The notes under the pieces: generated by a model
The model's input: only the letters and a program-made list of their open reading frames with translations
The model's database searches: none
Told to the model about the DNA's origin: nothing
Shown: piece by piece, positions 52,922 through 64,000 of the stretch
Numbering within the stretch: position 1 is the first letter of the stretch
Layout of the letters: every line of letters starts with the position of its first letter
Source of the DNA: Lamellibrachia columna
Lineage: Eukaryota > Annelida > Polychaeta > Sabellida > Siboglinidae
Direction: 5' to 3'
DNA length: 64,000 nucleotides
Assembly: GCA_963662155.1 (NCBI GenBank)
Contig: OY759266.1
Location: 54,493,510 to 54,557,509 of the forward strand
Program-made: the position numbers and the translations under genes

Positions 52922-54335
52922 CAGGGGTGAGATTTAGCAAGTCATGGAAGGTAGCCAGTCGGGCTACCAACTTTGCAAAGTGAAGTAGCCCGACAGCTTC
53001 TTAGGTAGCCCACTTGCTAATCAATACTTTGAAGATAAAATGTATGAACAATATCAACGACAAATAAAAAAACATCAAAAACAAACAGTTTTGAAACATT
53101 TATTTTTAAGGCAGGTTCAGTAGAATGTGATACATAATACTGAATAAAATACAGTATACAATTATACACAGGTTGTTTTTCTTTCATAGGATGGTACATC
53201 AACAGTTTTCGCTGTGAACTGAACTGTTTTGCTGATTTTTACGGGACCTGATTTTACCCTAGCCTAGAGAAACTTTAACCAGGCTCCCGATTAATTCACC
53301 AGAAGCGCTCCGCGCACCATGGAGATAATTAAATCTAACTATAATCGAGATAGCGTATATTTTTATGTATGTACGTTTATATGTGGTTATAAATAAACAC
53401 GTTCACATTTTTCTTCTAGACGGCTTGCACCTCGGGCGCCAAACTATCAGGGATTGATCTACGACCCCACTAATGAAACGTAACGCCTTTTTTCGAAATA
53501 CCCTATATATCAAGGATTCTTAGTGGTTTTTATGGTAAATCAAATGTTCACTGCGTAAAACGTTGACTTCCAGCAATCGCAGAAACCACGCGCGCCGGGG
53601 CGAATACTTCGGTACGTAAATCGTTTGAGAGTACGTAGGTCGTAGCGCCATATAAGCTGTTTATATTATTATAGTAGAAAGCACGCACCCACGTATTGGC
53701 CCGAGGTCACAGACCAATACACAATAAAAAGACAGTAGAAAGCAGATATTCTACTATTCATCAACCAACACAAGTATCCACGCGATCTTCTATATTTTGA
53801 ACATTCAACAAGTATTGCTTCACGTGTGTGACGCGGTTGTTTCGGTAATACGTTCGAGCGTATTGATGGCATATTGCCTGAGGCATTTGGTAAACATTGC
53901 TATCATGACTGTCACGTATAAACTAACACGTAATCCCGTTTTTTTTGTATATATAAAAGTGGCGCCACACGGCACCAAGCCTATTAACATGACCGGTTAT
54001 TATTTCAATGTAGAATGACCGTTACAATGAATGATCAATGAATGAAATACAATGAATGATCCCTATTGATATCGCTTCGGCTACGGTTTGACATTTCTTG
54101 CAATGTCAAACGTGTCACAAACACACGATTTATGGTTAACATATATCCAGGACTACACTTCTGAGATGTTTATTAACATTCCATTTATTTTTGCTGGGTC
54201 TAAAATATTGCAGCTCCGTAAATATTTCGAGTCGCCATCCGGGCTACTGTACTGTAGTCAAAAATTGAAGTCGCCCGCCCCGAAGCCAGTTTTGGGCGCC
54301 ATTGGCGACCGGGCGACCACTAAATCTCACCCCTG
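52922..54335 (+). mobile_element. Non-autonomous hAT-like DNA transposon
   Basis: The 5' end CAGGGGTGAGATTTAG is an exact inverted repeat of the 3' end CTAAATCTCACCCCTG. The element is flanked on both sides by CTTAC (52,917-52,921 and 54,336-54,340), a 5-bp target duplication. CAGGGG termini are usual in hAT elements; most hAT make 8-bp duplications, but 5-bp subgroups are known. Subterminal GTAGCCC/GGGCTAC motifs occur at both ends. Of 1,414 bp, no part encodes a recognisable transposase. Confidence 0.85.
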
Positions 54336-54340
54336 CTTAC

Positions 54341-55150
54341 TATGAGACAGGTGTAAGGTGTTCATATAAGATAGGAATGTGACCTCTTGACCTTTAATAC
54401 ATCCTACCGGCGTACGTATATTTCACACATTCTATGGCCAGCTTTGTTTAGTGGATCATCGGCTTTAAGTTGATATAATTCACGATGCGAGTGTCAAAAC
54501 TACAAATGTGACCTTTTGACCAAAAACAATATACTGTTCTCGTTAATAAGCGATACTTTTAAAGTGGAAAAAACACGAATATTCTTCGCCATTCTCCGTA
54601 CGCACCATCAAACTACAGCGCAAGTGAATTCCATACAAAATATTCCATTTGCTCTATACTTTTATGTTTACGCTTGAGTTGTTTACGCTTGAGTTGAACA
54701 ATCATTTGCCGTCATCGTTTCAGTTTGGAGCAACGTGCATCTTCTCGAGCCATTGTTTTGTGAACCGTCTCTTGTATATAATTCTGTTTCGATCTGTTCG
54801 TGAAAAAAAAACGGCGCACATGTTACGTGGTGTTTGCGAACTATGTTTAGGTAGTTTACAAACGTACCCCAGTCATTACAGATCGTTGACCCAGGGCAGA
54901 GGATGCATTCAACTCCTGCGCAAGGCGGCCAATTTAATGGGGGTTCGTTCGACCCCCACCCCCCGGAGGCTGGGGACGGGCATGCGACTCGATACTATTT
55001 CATCAGCAATTAACCTGGATCGGACTTGTAGTTCGCATGGACGTTGCCAGAATGCCGAAAGCAATAATGCACAGCGAACTCACAAACGCGGAGCGATACG
55101 TTGGCAGACCAAAAGTTAAGACCGCGTTATTTCGACTGCACGATAAAGGC
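54341..55150. other. No gene recognised
   Basis: Contains a duplicated TTTACGCTTGAGTTG (near 54,667) and a C-rich patch (about 54,951-54,967). The frame 54,649-55,119 has no recognised domain. Confidence 0.5.
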
Positions 55151-55152
55151 AC

Positions 55153-55360
55153 CTGAATGCTGAACCCAATAGCGACCCACCCCGTCACACCTATCCGAGC
55201 AGCCACCATGGTGGCTGTTCGGATAGGTGTGACGGGGTGGGTGGGGCTCGATCGCAAGCGCCGAACATCTTGGTGTGTCGCCGTGACTGGGGTGCTTTCG
55301 AACGGTGAATACGATGACGTTGGCTCCATATACGTTTCGCTATTGGGTTCAGCATTCAGT
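55153..55360. mobile_element. Small inverted-repeat element with an internal hairpin
   Basis: The ends are perfect 23-bp inverted repeats (55,153-55,175, beginning CTGAATGCTGAA, and 55,338-55,360). Inside, off centre, a second near-perfect palindrome of about 34 bp per arm (about 55,175-55,208 against 55,209-55,242) is centred on CCATGG with one mismatch. The element is 208 bp. No target duplication is clear. Confidence 0.75.
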
Positions 55361-55599
55361 TACATTTCCCATCGGTGGCCATGTTAACGTTTTGCATGAT
55401 TTTAAGAAAACTTGACCATCAAAAATTCTGAAATTTCTTACCTGCCGTCATCATCATTTCATTGACATGCTGATCGAGTTTAGTCAAAATTAGACATTTC
55501 TAACTCTTAAAATGGCTGAACGTGTCATGCCCATCAATGTTTACCAATTTCTGCATGAATTACTACGCACACGTGCATTGTGGTGAACAAATTGCCAAA

Positions 55600-55925
55600 A
55601 ATCCTTCCGCCTATTGAAATCATCTAAACATCCTCAGTTACACTGTCAACAGGTTCTACCAGCAAACTTGCGAATGTGCCTGCTCAAATGCAGTTATGTC
55701 AGATGATATGATTTTTTTTAAATGACACATACCTAAAATTACTGTGCCCTACATTCGTAATTATTATAAATAATTATTACATCCGTCTACATGTTTTTTT
55801 CTAGACACATTTGAACAGTACCACCCTGACTCACTATATAGTCATTATATGACACACACCTAAAATTACTGTGCCCTACATTCGTCTGTAACACACCAGG
55901 AAGTGTAACTGAAGCATGATCCCTA
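55600..55925 (+). repeat. Dispersed repeat shared with 63,525-63,717
   Basis: CCTTCCGCCTATTGAAATCA, CAGTTACACTGTCAACA and AAAATTACTGTGCCCTACAT are common to both copies. Here the last segment occurs twice (55,735 and 55,861), so the copy has an internal duplication. It lies just upstream of the promoter region. Confidence 0.8.
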
Positions 55926-56437
55926 TTGCTGAAGAGGCGCAAGAGCACGTCTTGGTCTCGTATGGCATTTAATGAATGCGCCTGCGGAAGTCGACAGTAC
56001 GGAGGTCGACCGAGTATTCATTCATCCATGCTGTTGTGACAATAGTGGCGTCACGTGGCGGGTCGGTTCCTGGCCAAAACGAGCGACCACATTGTGTGCC
56101 GTCCTCTGGTGGGTAATTATGAACGTCTATGATCTCGTTTTCTGACGCGCACCTGCGAGAATACGTGACGTCACGAGGGCTTTCCTCGTCGGAATACTTC
56201 TGAAACTAGTTCGTTGAGCGCGTTTTGGTGAATTCCTGCTCATAATCTGAAATACGCGAGGCGATGCGGATCTTGAAGATAGGCGCGTGAATGAGGAAAC
56301 GAGACAGACGATTTTAGTGGCGTGTTCGCTGCCGGATTGGCTGTAGGAGCGTAAGTCCCACCTGACCGGCGGCACTCTCTGCTGGTGTTTCCTAGTTGTG
56401 ACTCATCGTTCCGACCCGACACATTATTTCAAAAAAG
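55926..56437 (+). promoter_or_regulatory. CpG-rich promoter and 5' leader
   Basis: A GC- and CpG-rich stretch in otherwise AT-rich DNA. Motifs seen are an E-box CACGTG (56,052-56,057), a consensus CRE TGACGTCA (56,166-56,173) and an inverted CCAAT box (GATTGGCTG, about 56,335). No TATA box is evident. It ends in CAAAAAAGATGG at the proposed start. This fits a broadly expressed, CRE-responsive gene, which is an inference from motifs only. Confidence 0.5.
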
Positions 56438-56444
56438 ATGGCAG
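56438..56444 (+). CDS. Minimal first coding exon (ATG GCA G)
   Basis: ATG in an AAAAAAGATGGCA context is followed after seven coding bases by a consensus donor, AG|GTAAGTCG. This gives M-A and phase 1. First coding exons this short are known in animal genes. The gene is not identified because its next exon is not certain in the window. A phase-compatible candidate lies at 60,309. Confidence 0.45.
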
Positions 56445-57128
56445 GTAAGTCGCTCCTAAGTTATTGTTCCGTCGTTGCTTTCGCTCGTTTCTGGCGAACC
56501 ATACATCTTGTCAATAAGGCGATTTATCGGCTGCATATGGTGCGTATTGACAGTCTGAAATGGGCAAACTGAAGGTCAAATTCTTGGTTTACCGGTTTAT
56601 CACTTTATGTCAAGACACGAGCGACCCAGTTTGAGGCTGCGCTGTCGGTAATTGTCGTATCGTAACAATTGTGTCATACTCGCACTCCTCGGGTTTCACA
56701 CTTGGAGGACGCGCCCACTATAAGGTGTTGTCCGTGGCGCCAGCTGCTGGGAACATCTCAATTGTCATGTACCAATTTCCTGCCCCTGGTCGGACAGCCA
56801 AACTCTGGATGGCCAAAGCAAGGCAAAGCCAAGGCAAACCTTGCGCTTGGGCATATATACTTACTTCAAAGTTCATGTGACATCAGCAAGCCAAACGTCT
56901 CTGGCTCTGCTGCCTTGATATTTTATACTAAATATTTGTATTCTTATTTAGGTCCGGGCCTAAGACTAGTTAATTTAGTGCTGTTGGATGACCATAATTA
57001 TACGGGTGGCTCTCACGTTAGAGTAGAGATCAAGACTTTAGTATTGGGCTTAGAACTCAAAGAGTCTCCTGGGCAGGCATACATATTTGGGTTTATAATT
57101 TGACATTATGCCTGCATTTCAGCTTCAT
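56445..57128. other. Start of the presumed first intron
   Basis: The sequence grades from CpG-rich to AT-rich. An open frame at 56,669-57,103 has no domain or splice context and I regard it as chance. Confidence 0.5.
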
Positions 57129-57312
57129 GAGTACCGGGCAAGACAGACAGTGGTGGATTGGTGGACGAATAGTCTTTGCGCAGTAATTGCAGTGTGGCTC
57201 AATGCTTCCTAGAGAATTTGAAATGGCCTTGGAATAAACAGGTCTGACAGGGGGTGAAGTGTAAAGCGCTTTGAGCAGTCCTAAGGACTAGATACAGCGC
57301 TATATAAGAACT
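57129..57312 (+). mobile_element. SINE 3' part
   Basis: GCGCAGTAATTGCAGTGTGG, ATAAACAGGTCTGACAGGGG and GTAAAGCGCTTTGAGCAGTC, then CTAGATACAGCGCTATATAA, match the 3' portion of the SINEs at 13,175 and 32,770. This is the best preserved tail in the window. The tRNA-like head is missing. Confidence 0.7.
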
Positions 57313-58469
57313 TAGCTTCATACTTACAGTATGTTGTATTTTATGTACTTGTCTCTGTCGAATAAACACATTCTAAAAGTGTCTGAAATTAGCAAAAAAT
57401 TAACTGGCCCAGTTCTATTTTGAACCGGCCCAGATGGGTTTGAACTGGCCCCACAAAAATTTATAAATTATAATTATATGTAATAAAGCAAAGTTTTCGT
57501 GCAAAAAACTAAAACAGACATGGTTGTTCATTTCTTATAACTAGCAGGCCAATAAATAAAATAATGAGTTTAATAAACATTTCAATGTGAATTTTATTTG
57601 CGAAACAGTTACTAATCACATTAATCAGTCAGTTGGATTGTCTGCCTCCTTAATATAACCAGTATGAATTTATTAAGTAAATTGGCGTAATATCCTTAAA
57701 AAATGTCAAGCTCTACAATTCTCGCAACTTCGTCTACCATCTTTGTGTTGGTGATTCCCTGGTATTCCCTGAGATACTGACATCATTAAATGTGATTCAT
57801 CCAATAGGTATCCATGTTACAAATACTAGGGGTTTCCCTTGCATGTGTGGACTTTGCCTAGGCAGCGATCTGTTGCTGGCTGGCAAGGAAGTAGTTTGTC
57901 ACAATTGTGTTTTATATTGAATTAGCGTTATTAAGTACTGTAATGTGCATCACTAATACATTCCGCCGTGGCCGATGAATCAGCGGGGTGGGACTGATAA
58001 CTTTTGGCTAATTGAATAGGCAGAACACATTCTGAATCGGCGGCCACCGATAAAAAGGCCTTCATTTCAAACACTGATTCTAATTCCGATGACAGAAGTC
58101 ACAGAACGATAAATCAGTTATTTTGTTAGATCATACTCTGTGGAAGGATAATTTCTGATACTGAACAGAACAGACTTGTAATTCTTTAAATAGTCATCTA
58201 AACTGTTGAAACATCTAGATTATCAAGAAAATTCTATCTAATTTCTGTAAATACAAATTTACTTGGTTCTTGCGAACTTATTTGTATTCCATGCAACCCT
58301 TTCTTGGGCTAACATAGGGGTTTGCATTTAGTGTGAATGCAGATGGTCCATATATCCGTGAAACATTATTTTAAAACAGTCACGCTAATTACATTAAGTT
58401 TACTTCTCCCAGGAGCAGCTTGGTAACAGTGAGTGTCTGTGGTATTGTCTTCATGTCACCTATAGCCGG
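57313..58469. other. No gene recognised
   Basis: AT-rich, intron-like sequence without clear repeats or coding frames. Confidence 0.5.
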
Positions 58470-59470
58470 CAGGGTTGAACATAATCATGATTTTTTTTTT
58501 TAAATTGTCAGATTTTTTAAATTTAAATCAGATTTTTTATTTGTTTGATTTTGTTTTTAATTTAGTATATAGACATTTATATAGATGTTTATAGTTATAA
58601 AAACTCTTTCAAACATGTTCTAATCAAATCGATTTGGGTACTTGTCTTAATAGAGGTACATGATTTTGTCTTATATAAAGTGATATAATTATAACAGTTT
58701 GATTTACAACAGCAACAAAATTGTTGTTTTAAAATACATGTATAATATTATATTATTAATAATAATATATTTTATTTGATATAACGCCAGATCCATTAAA
58801 GATTTTAAATTGTTCGTGGCACTTATCAGGAGGAATCCTCCCATTAGACAATGTCCACAAGGCCTCACCCCCTGTAGTTGCATAATCTGTCTTGGAAAGG
58901 AAAACATGCTTAGCCTTGATAATTAATGTTTGCTGAGAGGGTGGATTAGCACCTGTCCAGGGCTTTGTGTACTAAGGGTCTCTTACTAGACTGCAAACTG
59001 GTACAGTATTAGACAACTGTAGCCCAGACTGTCTTGCTTTAGCAAACATACTGAATTGGTAACAACTAGCACAAGCTCTAAGTGGACTTTAAACTCAGGG
59101 CTTTTGACTTGAAAAGATACTTCCTCTGGAAGACAAGTTTGTGTGACTTCACTGCATTCAGAAAGGGAATAGGCCCCAATAGCTCAAACATACACAATGT
59201 CATAAAATATTTGACTTTAAATACTGGGAATAATCAAATCTGGAAATAAGGAAACAACATATTATTTCAACACTTATTGTACTAAATGGATTCAGAACAG
59301 AATCAACGTATTTACAAAATGTGTTTGTAAACAATTATTTGTGTTAAGTTCATATAAATCAGCGATAAAAAAATCGGAAATAAAAAAAATAATAATAAAA
59401 CAATGATTTTTTTGTGATTTAAATCAATGATTTCAATCAAACAAATCTGATAACAACAACCATTGTGATA
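58470..59470. mobile_element. Probable degraded hAT-like element
   Basis: It starts CAGGGTTGAACATAATCATG followed by T-rich ATTTAAATC runs, and ends with mirrored AATCAATGATTTCAATC.. near 59,400-59,460. The right end CAACCATTG only partly inverts the left CAGGGTTG. The minus-strand interior has an open frame at 58,704-58,907 of unknown meaning. The call rests on the end motif and the AAATC palindromic flanks. Confidence 0.35.
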
Positions 59471-60018
59471 TCATATACCATTGTAACCAGTGTAATGAGT
59501 ATGTTGCGGGCAGTTTCGGAATGGGGGTAGAGTGGAGATGATTCTCACTTGGGATGGACCATTGTGAGAATTCCCAAAACGTCCGTCCGAATGGGAATGG
59601 ACTAAACGGCAGCAGCCAATCAAATGCATTACCATCTATTTATATGTATAGGCATAGTTTTCATATTGTTTAGCCTAAAAACGTGTGTTACATTATAAAT
59701 GCTAGCTATGACACAAACACAACGCAATATCTTTGAATACCGTCTACTTATAATGTTTATTCCGACTTTGCCACCTCTTGCATGGTGCAGAGTGGGAATA
59801 ATACCATAGTTTTCAGTGTTTAGCCTAAGAATGTATATATTTAACCATGTCCTTTTGTGGAAGAGTTTGTTAATGCTGAAGTGTTGGTGATACATATGTT
59901 TATGCAACTCGAACAATGTACGTCTCACCACTCCGAATATTGCCGAGCGACTGACAGATCTATCATCTCCACTTGGGCAGGTCATTGTGGGATTCCCACA
60001 ATAACCCACGAGACATCC

Positions 60019-60040
60019 GGGACGATTCTAGAATCGTCCC
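60019..60040. repeat. 22-bp perfect palindrome
   Basis: The left arm GGGACGATTCT is followed directly by its reverse complement. It lies next to a second small inverted repeat (TGTGGGATTCCCACA near 59,986-60,000). Confidence 0.9.
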
Positions 60041-60308
60041 ACAATCCACTTTGCCCTGTACAAGTACACTGAAATATATATATACTAAAGCAGGGTTGAC
60101 ATTGGGCACTCAGATCTCTTTACCATGGTTTAATGATCACCAGTTCTTGCTTGAAGGCTTTGGAGATTTTTTATGCATCTTATTGGCAATAGACATAGGG
60201 GCAGTGTTAATGTTCTAAAAGTTGCAGCCCTGATTCTATGGACAATGTCAGTATCATGTCACAAACAATCCTAATACACTCTCTGATTGGCTGTCAATCT
60301 CCGCCCAG

Positions 60309-60415
60309 GTAACGGAAAGACCAAGACGGAAGAACTAAATTGGTTTGTTGGAGAAATGGCTATCATAAAAAATAGCCATGAAAAAGGCACTAGCAGGATT
60401 TTACTACCGAACTGA
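60309..60415 (+). CDS. Weak candidate second exon
   Basis: TCAATCTCCGCCCAG| is followed by a phase-1 frame that would continue M-A-G as NGKTKTEELNWFVGEMAIIK and stop at TGA 60,413-60,415. The phase fits the exon at 56,438, but no donor or family is recognised, and the short peptide may be chance. Confidence 0.2.
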
Positions 60416-63265
60416 GTGGTCACTCAAGTAACATTTTATAGTACTATAGCATAAATTTACTAGCGTTGTTAGTGCTAACTGTGAACCTTGTGTAGTGGAT
60501 GACCTTTGAAAGAGTTTATCACTGCTTTGACCACACATAGTGCTTACTGCAATTTCTCATTAGTGGTTCATGCACCTTTGGAGCCACAGTTATGTAGCAG
60601 ACACACTGTTTTTTCTTAAATCAATGGGGTCCCATTTTTTTAGAGTGTAATGTGAGCACTGGCTTGGTGTAACACACTTTATGTTGTGTTCTACGCATAA
60701 CAAATGACATGATGCAGAGGGTTATATTCAATTCTAGAGTCAGTTAGTGCCTTGTCTTGGATAAATTTAACCTCTGAGGTATGTCTTATCAAAGTCATCA
60801 AGTGTGTTGTAGCAAATGAATGGATATAGTTAAGGATTCATTGAATACGTTGTGGCATAGGTCCAACCTGCTTCATTGTGTGCTGCCTTTCAAATGTTCT
60901 GCTTGTAGATTACGTGATGATGTGTAGCTGGGGACATGTTTTAGAAAAGCCATCAACCGGAGAACTGGTTTGATGTTGTAAAAAATGTGGTCAGAATGCC
61001 TTTCGCTGTATTGTACATGATTGTGTGGGCCTACAGTAGATAGGCAGATGGGTATGGCTGTCTCTTGAGAAAATTACTGATGTTTGATGGCGGAATCACT
61101 AGACATGGGGTAGTCGAAACTGCTGACAGCTGTAGTTATATGATTGATGCTGGATTTCCAACCAATTATATCATAGTAATTGTTTAATGGTTGCACTGCT
61201 AGAATTGTCTGCTGGTGGTTTGTGGGTCTTAGAAATGGGTCGTTAAAGTGGCACTATAGTTATGATGCAGATTTTCCCACCCATTCACTACCAATGTTCC
61301 AAGCGTAGGCACAATGACATTTGAATACATGACTGAAAATATTGTATGTCAATAAAAATTTGTTGCAGGGATGTATTTTTATGGTTGTGTTGATGGTAGT
61401 GCACATAGGGAATGTATGATTTTATATTTGTGGGTCACACCATCAGGAAGGACATTAGCAGGTTTAACGCTGGATGACATTATTCACAGAATGACAGTTT
61501 GAACGGCTGTTGTAAGGGTCAGTGTATTTGTGTTTTAGCAGTAAATATATTTTTGCACATTATTAAACAAACTGTGCACCACTCATGATCAGTGTGTCTG
61601 TATTGTGAACAGGTACAATACATCTTGGTTACATAAAAGGGTAAATTTATATTAGTTTTTAGCAGTGATTAGTGTTTTCACTTTATTTTTAGTTAAAACA
61701 CTTAGAACTATAAACAATACACAACCAAGGGGACAGTGATGGTATTGTTAACAGACTAGTTATAAAATCATTAATTTATTGGTTAACTTCTGAAAAAAAT
61801 GTACAGAAATACATTTTTAAGGTATGTTTAATTCTAGCAATCATTTTAGTCATTTATCCATTGAATTCATAGTGACAGCCACATACTGGATGTCAGCAAA
61901 GCGCCTAGATCCATGACCCATTTGTGTCTAACGCTACAATGTGGATAGATTTACTTTGTTCCATTAGTTATTGTAAAAACAGTGTCAGTGAAGCTTACAT
62001 GACTTATTCTGGTAGTTTTTGGTATGCTGGAGGCCATTGTGAGTATTGAGTTTATGCAGTGGTGTGTCTGTTTGACTATGTCTACATTAACTGCATTTGG
62101 CACGTTATGTTCATTCTGTCAATAGTTTAGACCAGTTGTACATGTCTGCATGATAAGATCTGGTTATAATCCACCTGAAGGAATGATACAATACACCACA
62201 TGAATCCCAGTCATGCATATTTGATGCTGAGGTACAAATAAGGTACACCCAGTAGCTTGATACCTGGATATTTGGCCAGGGTCCGACTGTCTCCAGACAG
62301 ATTTATTCTGGGCGTCTCCACGTTGACAGACTCATTCAGGTCATAATGCAAGGTTTTAGTGGTAGGAATAAACATTACTTTTATGTTCTCCAGGCAATTT
62401 TATTCCCAGGTGAGCTCCTAAAGTATGGTCAAATGTCTTCATTATTTCAGTCTGTGATCATTACAACACTGGCCTGTTTCATTAGAAGTCTTTTGGCTAA
62501 GTGCAGTAGAACCGGATTAAATAACATATGGTTAAGTGCAACCGTCTGGAAGAATTAGCAGAACCTTTATTTTTGGAACAGTTGACTGTAAGTAGTTAAT
62601 GCTGCAGTAAATATTATGCACCACTTGGCTAAATGCAGAAAGGTCAACCTGAGTTTTATCACCTCGAGCTATTTGTTCTATATTTGTCTGTCCTATCAGG
62701 ATTGTCAAATATCCATTTAGCATGACCATATCTTTTGACAAGATTGCCCTGGTTTATGTCATGACACCTGTCTTTTTCTGTGACCAGTCATAACTTAGGT
62801 CAAAGACAAATGTTTTCTGTTTCTGTCCATTCTAGACACCCACTTTAGTGTTTTAGATGCGTAACTGAGTTTTACACGAATATGTACGTGCATAGTTTGT
62901 TTCAATTACATTTTAGTATGTTTTTATAGTAGTTGTTATTAGTAAAAACTATCATTATTTTTCCAAAAAAATTATTTCAGCCTGCATCCATTTTACCATA
63001 TCATTTCTAGAGGGTGATTTTTACAGTAAAAAGGTGAGGCATGACAAAGCCAAAAATAGAACTGGTTCTGGTTACATGCCAAAAATGAATTTTGTTTTTA
63101 CAGTTTAGCTGACATTTGAGCCTTCTTTAAATGTTGACCCCACATTTGCTGCATTGCTGCCAAACCAGGCATTTACACTTGAATCAGTTTTACCCTAAAT
63201 TAGTGATTGCTTGAAAGTTATGTAATTTTTAGGCAGAAGGATTTAGGTGCCACAAAGGTCTTGTT
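60416..63265. other. No gene recognised
   Basis: Long AT-rich intron-like region with scattered short frames. I see no LINE, SINE, tRNA or exon signal that I could defend. Confidence 0.5.
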
Positions 63266-63340
63266 ATTATTACACTAGCCAATTTTTCGACCAGGGACTG
63301 CAGATTTTTCATCGGGGTTAAATTTGTTGGGCCATCAGCT

Positions 63341-64000
63341 CGCAGCACACTAGCCGATATTTTGCCATGACTAGCACACCTCTCGTGGCGAATTTGGAAT
63401 TAAACAAACATGGCAGTGTTCGCACCACACGTGGCGCTGATGCGGAGAAGAAGACAGAAGCTAGCTTTGTTCATCTTGATTATGCTACGGAGACTAAGGA
63501 GATGCAGAAAAGCAAACAAACAAAATCCTTCCGCCTATTGAAATCATCTAAAAATCCACAGTTACACTGTCAACAAGTTCTACCAGCAAACTTGCCAATG
63601 TGCCTGATCAAATGCAGTAATGTCAGATGGTATGATTTTTTTTTAAATTACACATATGTAAAATTACTGTGCCCTACATTCGTGTGTAACACACCAGGAA
63701 GTCTAACTGAGGCATGATTTGTCACCGTGGCCGTAGCACTGGGGACTGCCATGTTTACAATGACGTTTCTGCGCGTAACTGCAACGACGCTTCCTAGCTA
63801 TTGGTCGCTAATCGCACGAGCCCTGACAATTTGTCGGAGTGTACAGCACACTAGCCGACAAGGCCCATCAGGATGTCCTGAGGTCTAGCACTGTTAGATA
63901 TTATCCGACAAGCCCTGATCTTGTTGGAATTCGCAGCACACTAGCCGACAACTGAAGATTATTTGTCCCCCAACGAACAATCGGCTAGTGTGCTGCGGGC
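63341..64000. mobile_element. Repeat element with CAGCACACTAGCCGA motifs, cut by the window end
   Basis: CGCAGCACACTAGCCGAT at 63,341-63,358 is an exact inverted repeat of 63,980-63,997. Two further direct copies of the motif lie at 63,844 and 63,932 within an 85-bp imperfect tandem repeat (GCCCTGA..TTGT.GGA..CAGCACACTAGCCGACAA). The interior (63,525-63,717) matches 55,600-55,925. The layout suggests a non-autonomous DNA transposon with subterminal repeats. An open frame at 63,367-63,717 starts just inside the left end, but its product is not recognised. Confidence 0.5.

Overview
This 64-kb window is invertebrate-type animal nuclear DNA: AT-rich, with introns bounded by GT..AG, tRNA-headed SINEs, L1-, CR1-, L2- and RTE-like LINE pieces, hAT-like non-autonomous elements and many minisatellites. 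Nothing in it is bacterial. The mix suggests a marine invertebrate such as a lophotrochozoan, hemichordate or lancelet, but I cannot name the species. Homology calls rest on recognising motifs, not on a database search.

Left half (about 1.1-34.8 kb): a tandem array of decayed pieces of one gene on the + strand. Individual exons match the WD-repeat region of the KCTD3/SHKBP1 family (BTB/POZ-plus-WD proteins). I name the recognisable exons E1, E2, E3, E5, E6 and E7 in the order they take in that family. E1 is at 5.67, 13.50 and 33.12 kb. E2 is at 7.29 and 14.09 kb. E3 is at 1.74, 9.82 and (remnant) 34.70 kb. E5 and E6 are at 15.9/16.2 and 24.9/25.2 kb. E7 is at 3.2, 10.6, 16.6 and 25.6 kb. Splice phases still agree between consecutive exons, but most copies carry stops, frameshifts or deletions, so I read the array as pseudogenic. 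One RTE-like LINE insertion sits after E2 in every copy and marks the ancestral unit. The newest event is a direct tandem duplication of about 9 kb (14,537-23,562, repeated from 23,563). Each of its copies also holds a CR1 tail, an L2-like relic, a reverse-strand SINE, a reverse-strand TIR-domain-like fragment and a CT-only tract.

Middle (35.4-48.5 kb): exon-like segments of a second + strand gene at 35.39, 35.99, 36.53 and 41.01 kb, with weaker candidates at 47.04, 48.14 and 48.43 kb. The 41.01-kb exon resembles extracellular tandem-95/cadherin-like repeats and contains a frameshift. The introns hold minisatellites that begin at, or run into, splice sites, a CR1-like LINE with a PHD finger interrupted by a second CR1 LINE, and a 4.2-kb minisatellite with a higher-order period of about 1.1 kb.

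Right part (48.5-64 kb): mostly repeats. It contains a 1.4-kb hAT-like element with 16-bp inverted ends and a 5-bp target duplication, a small element enclosing a hairpin, and a CpG-rich promoter (about 55.93-56.44 kb) with CRE, E-box and inverted CCAAT motifs. This leads to a minimal first coding exon, ATG GCA G followed by a consensus donor. The remaining 7.5 kb reads as first intron or intergenic DNA. The window ends within a repeat cluster built on CAGCACACTAGCCGA.
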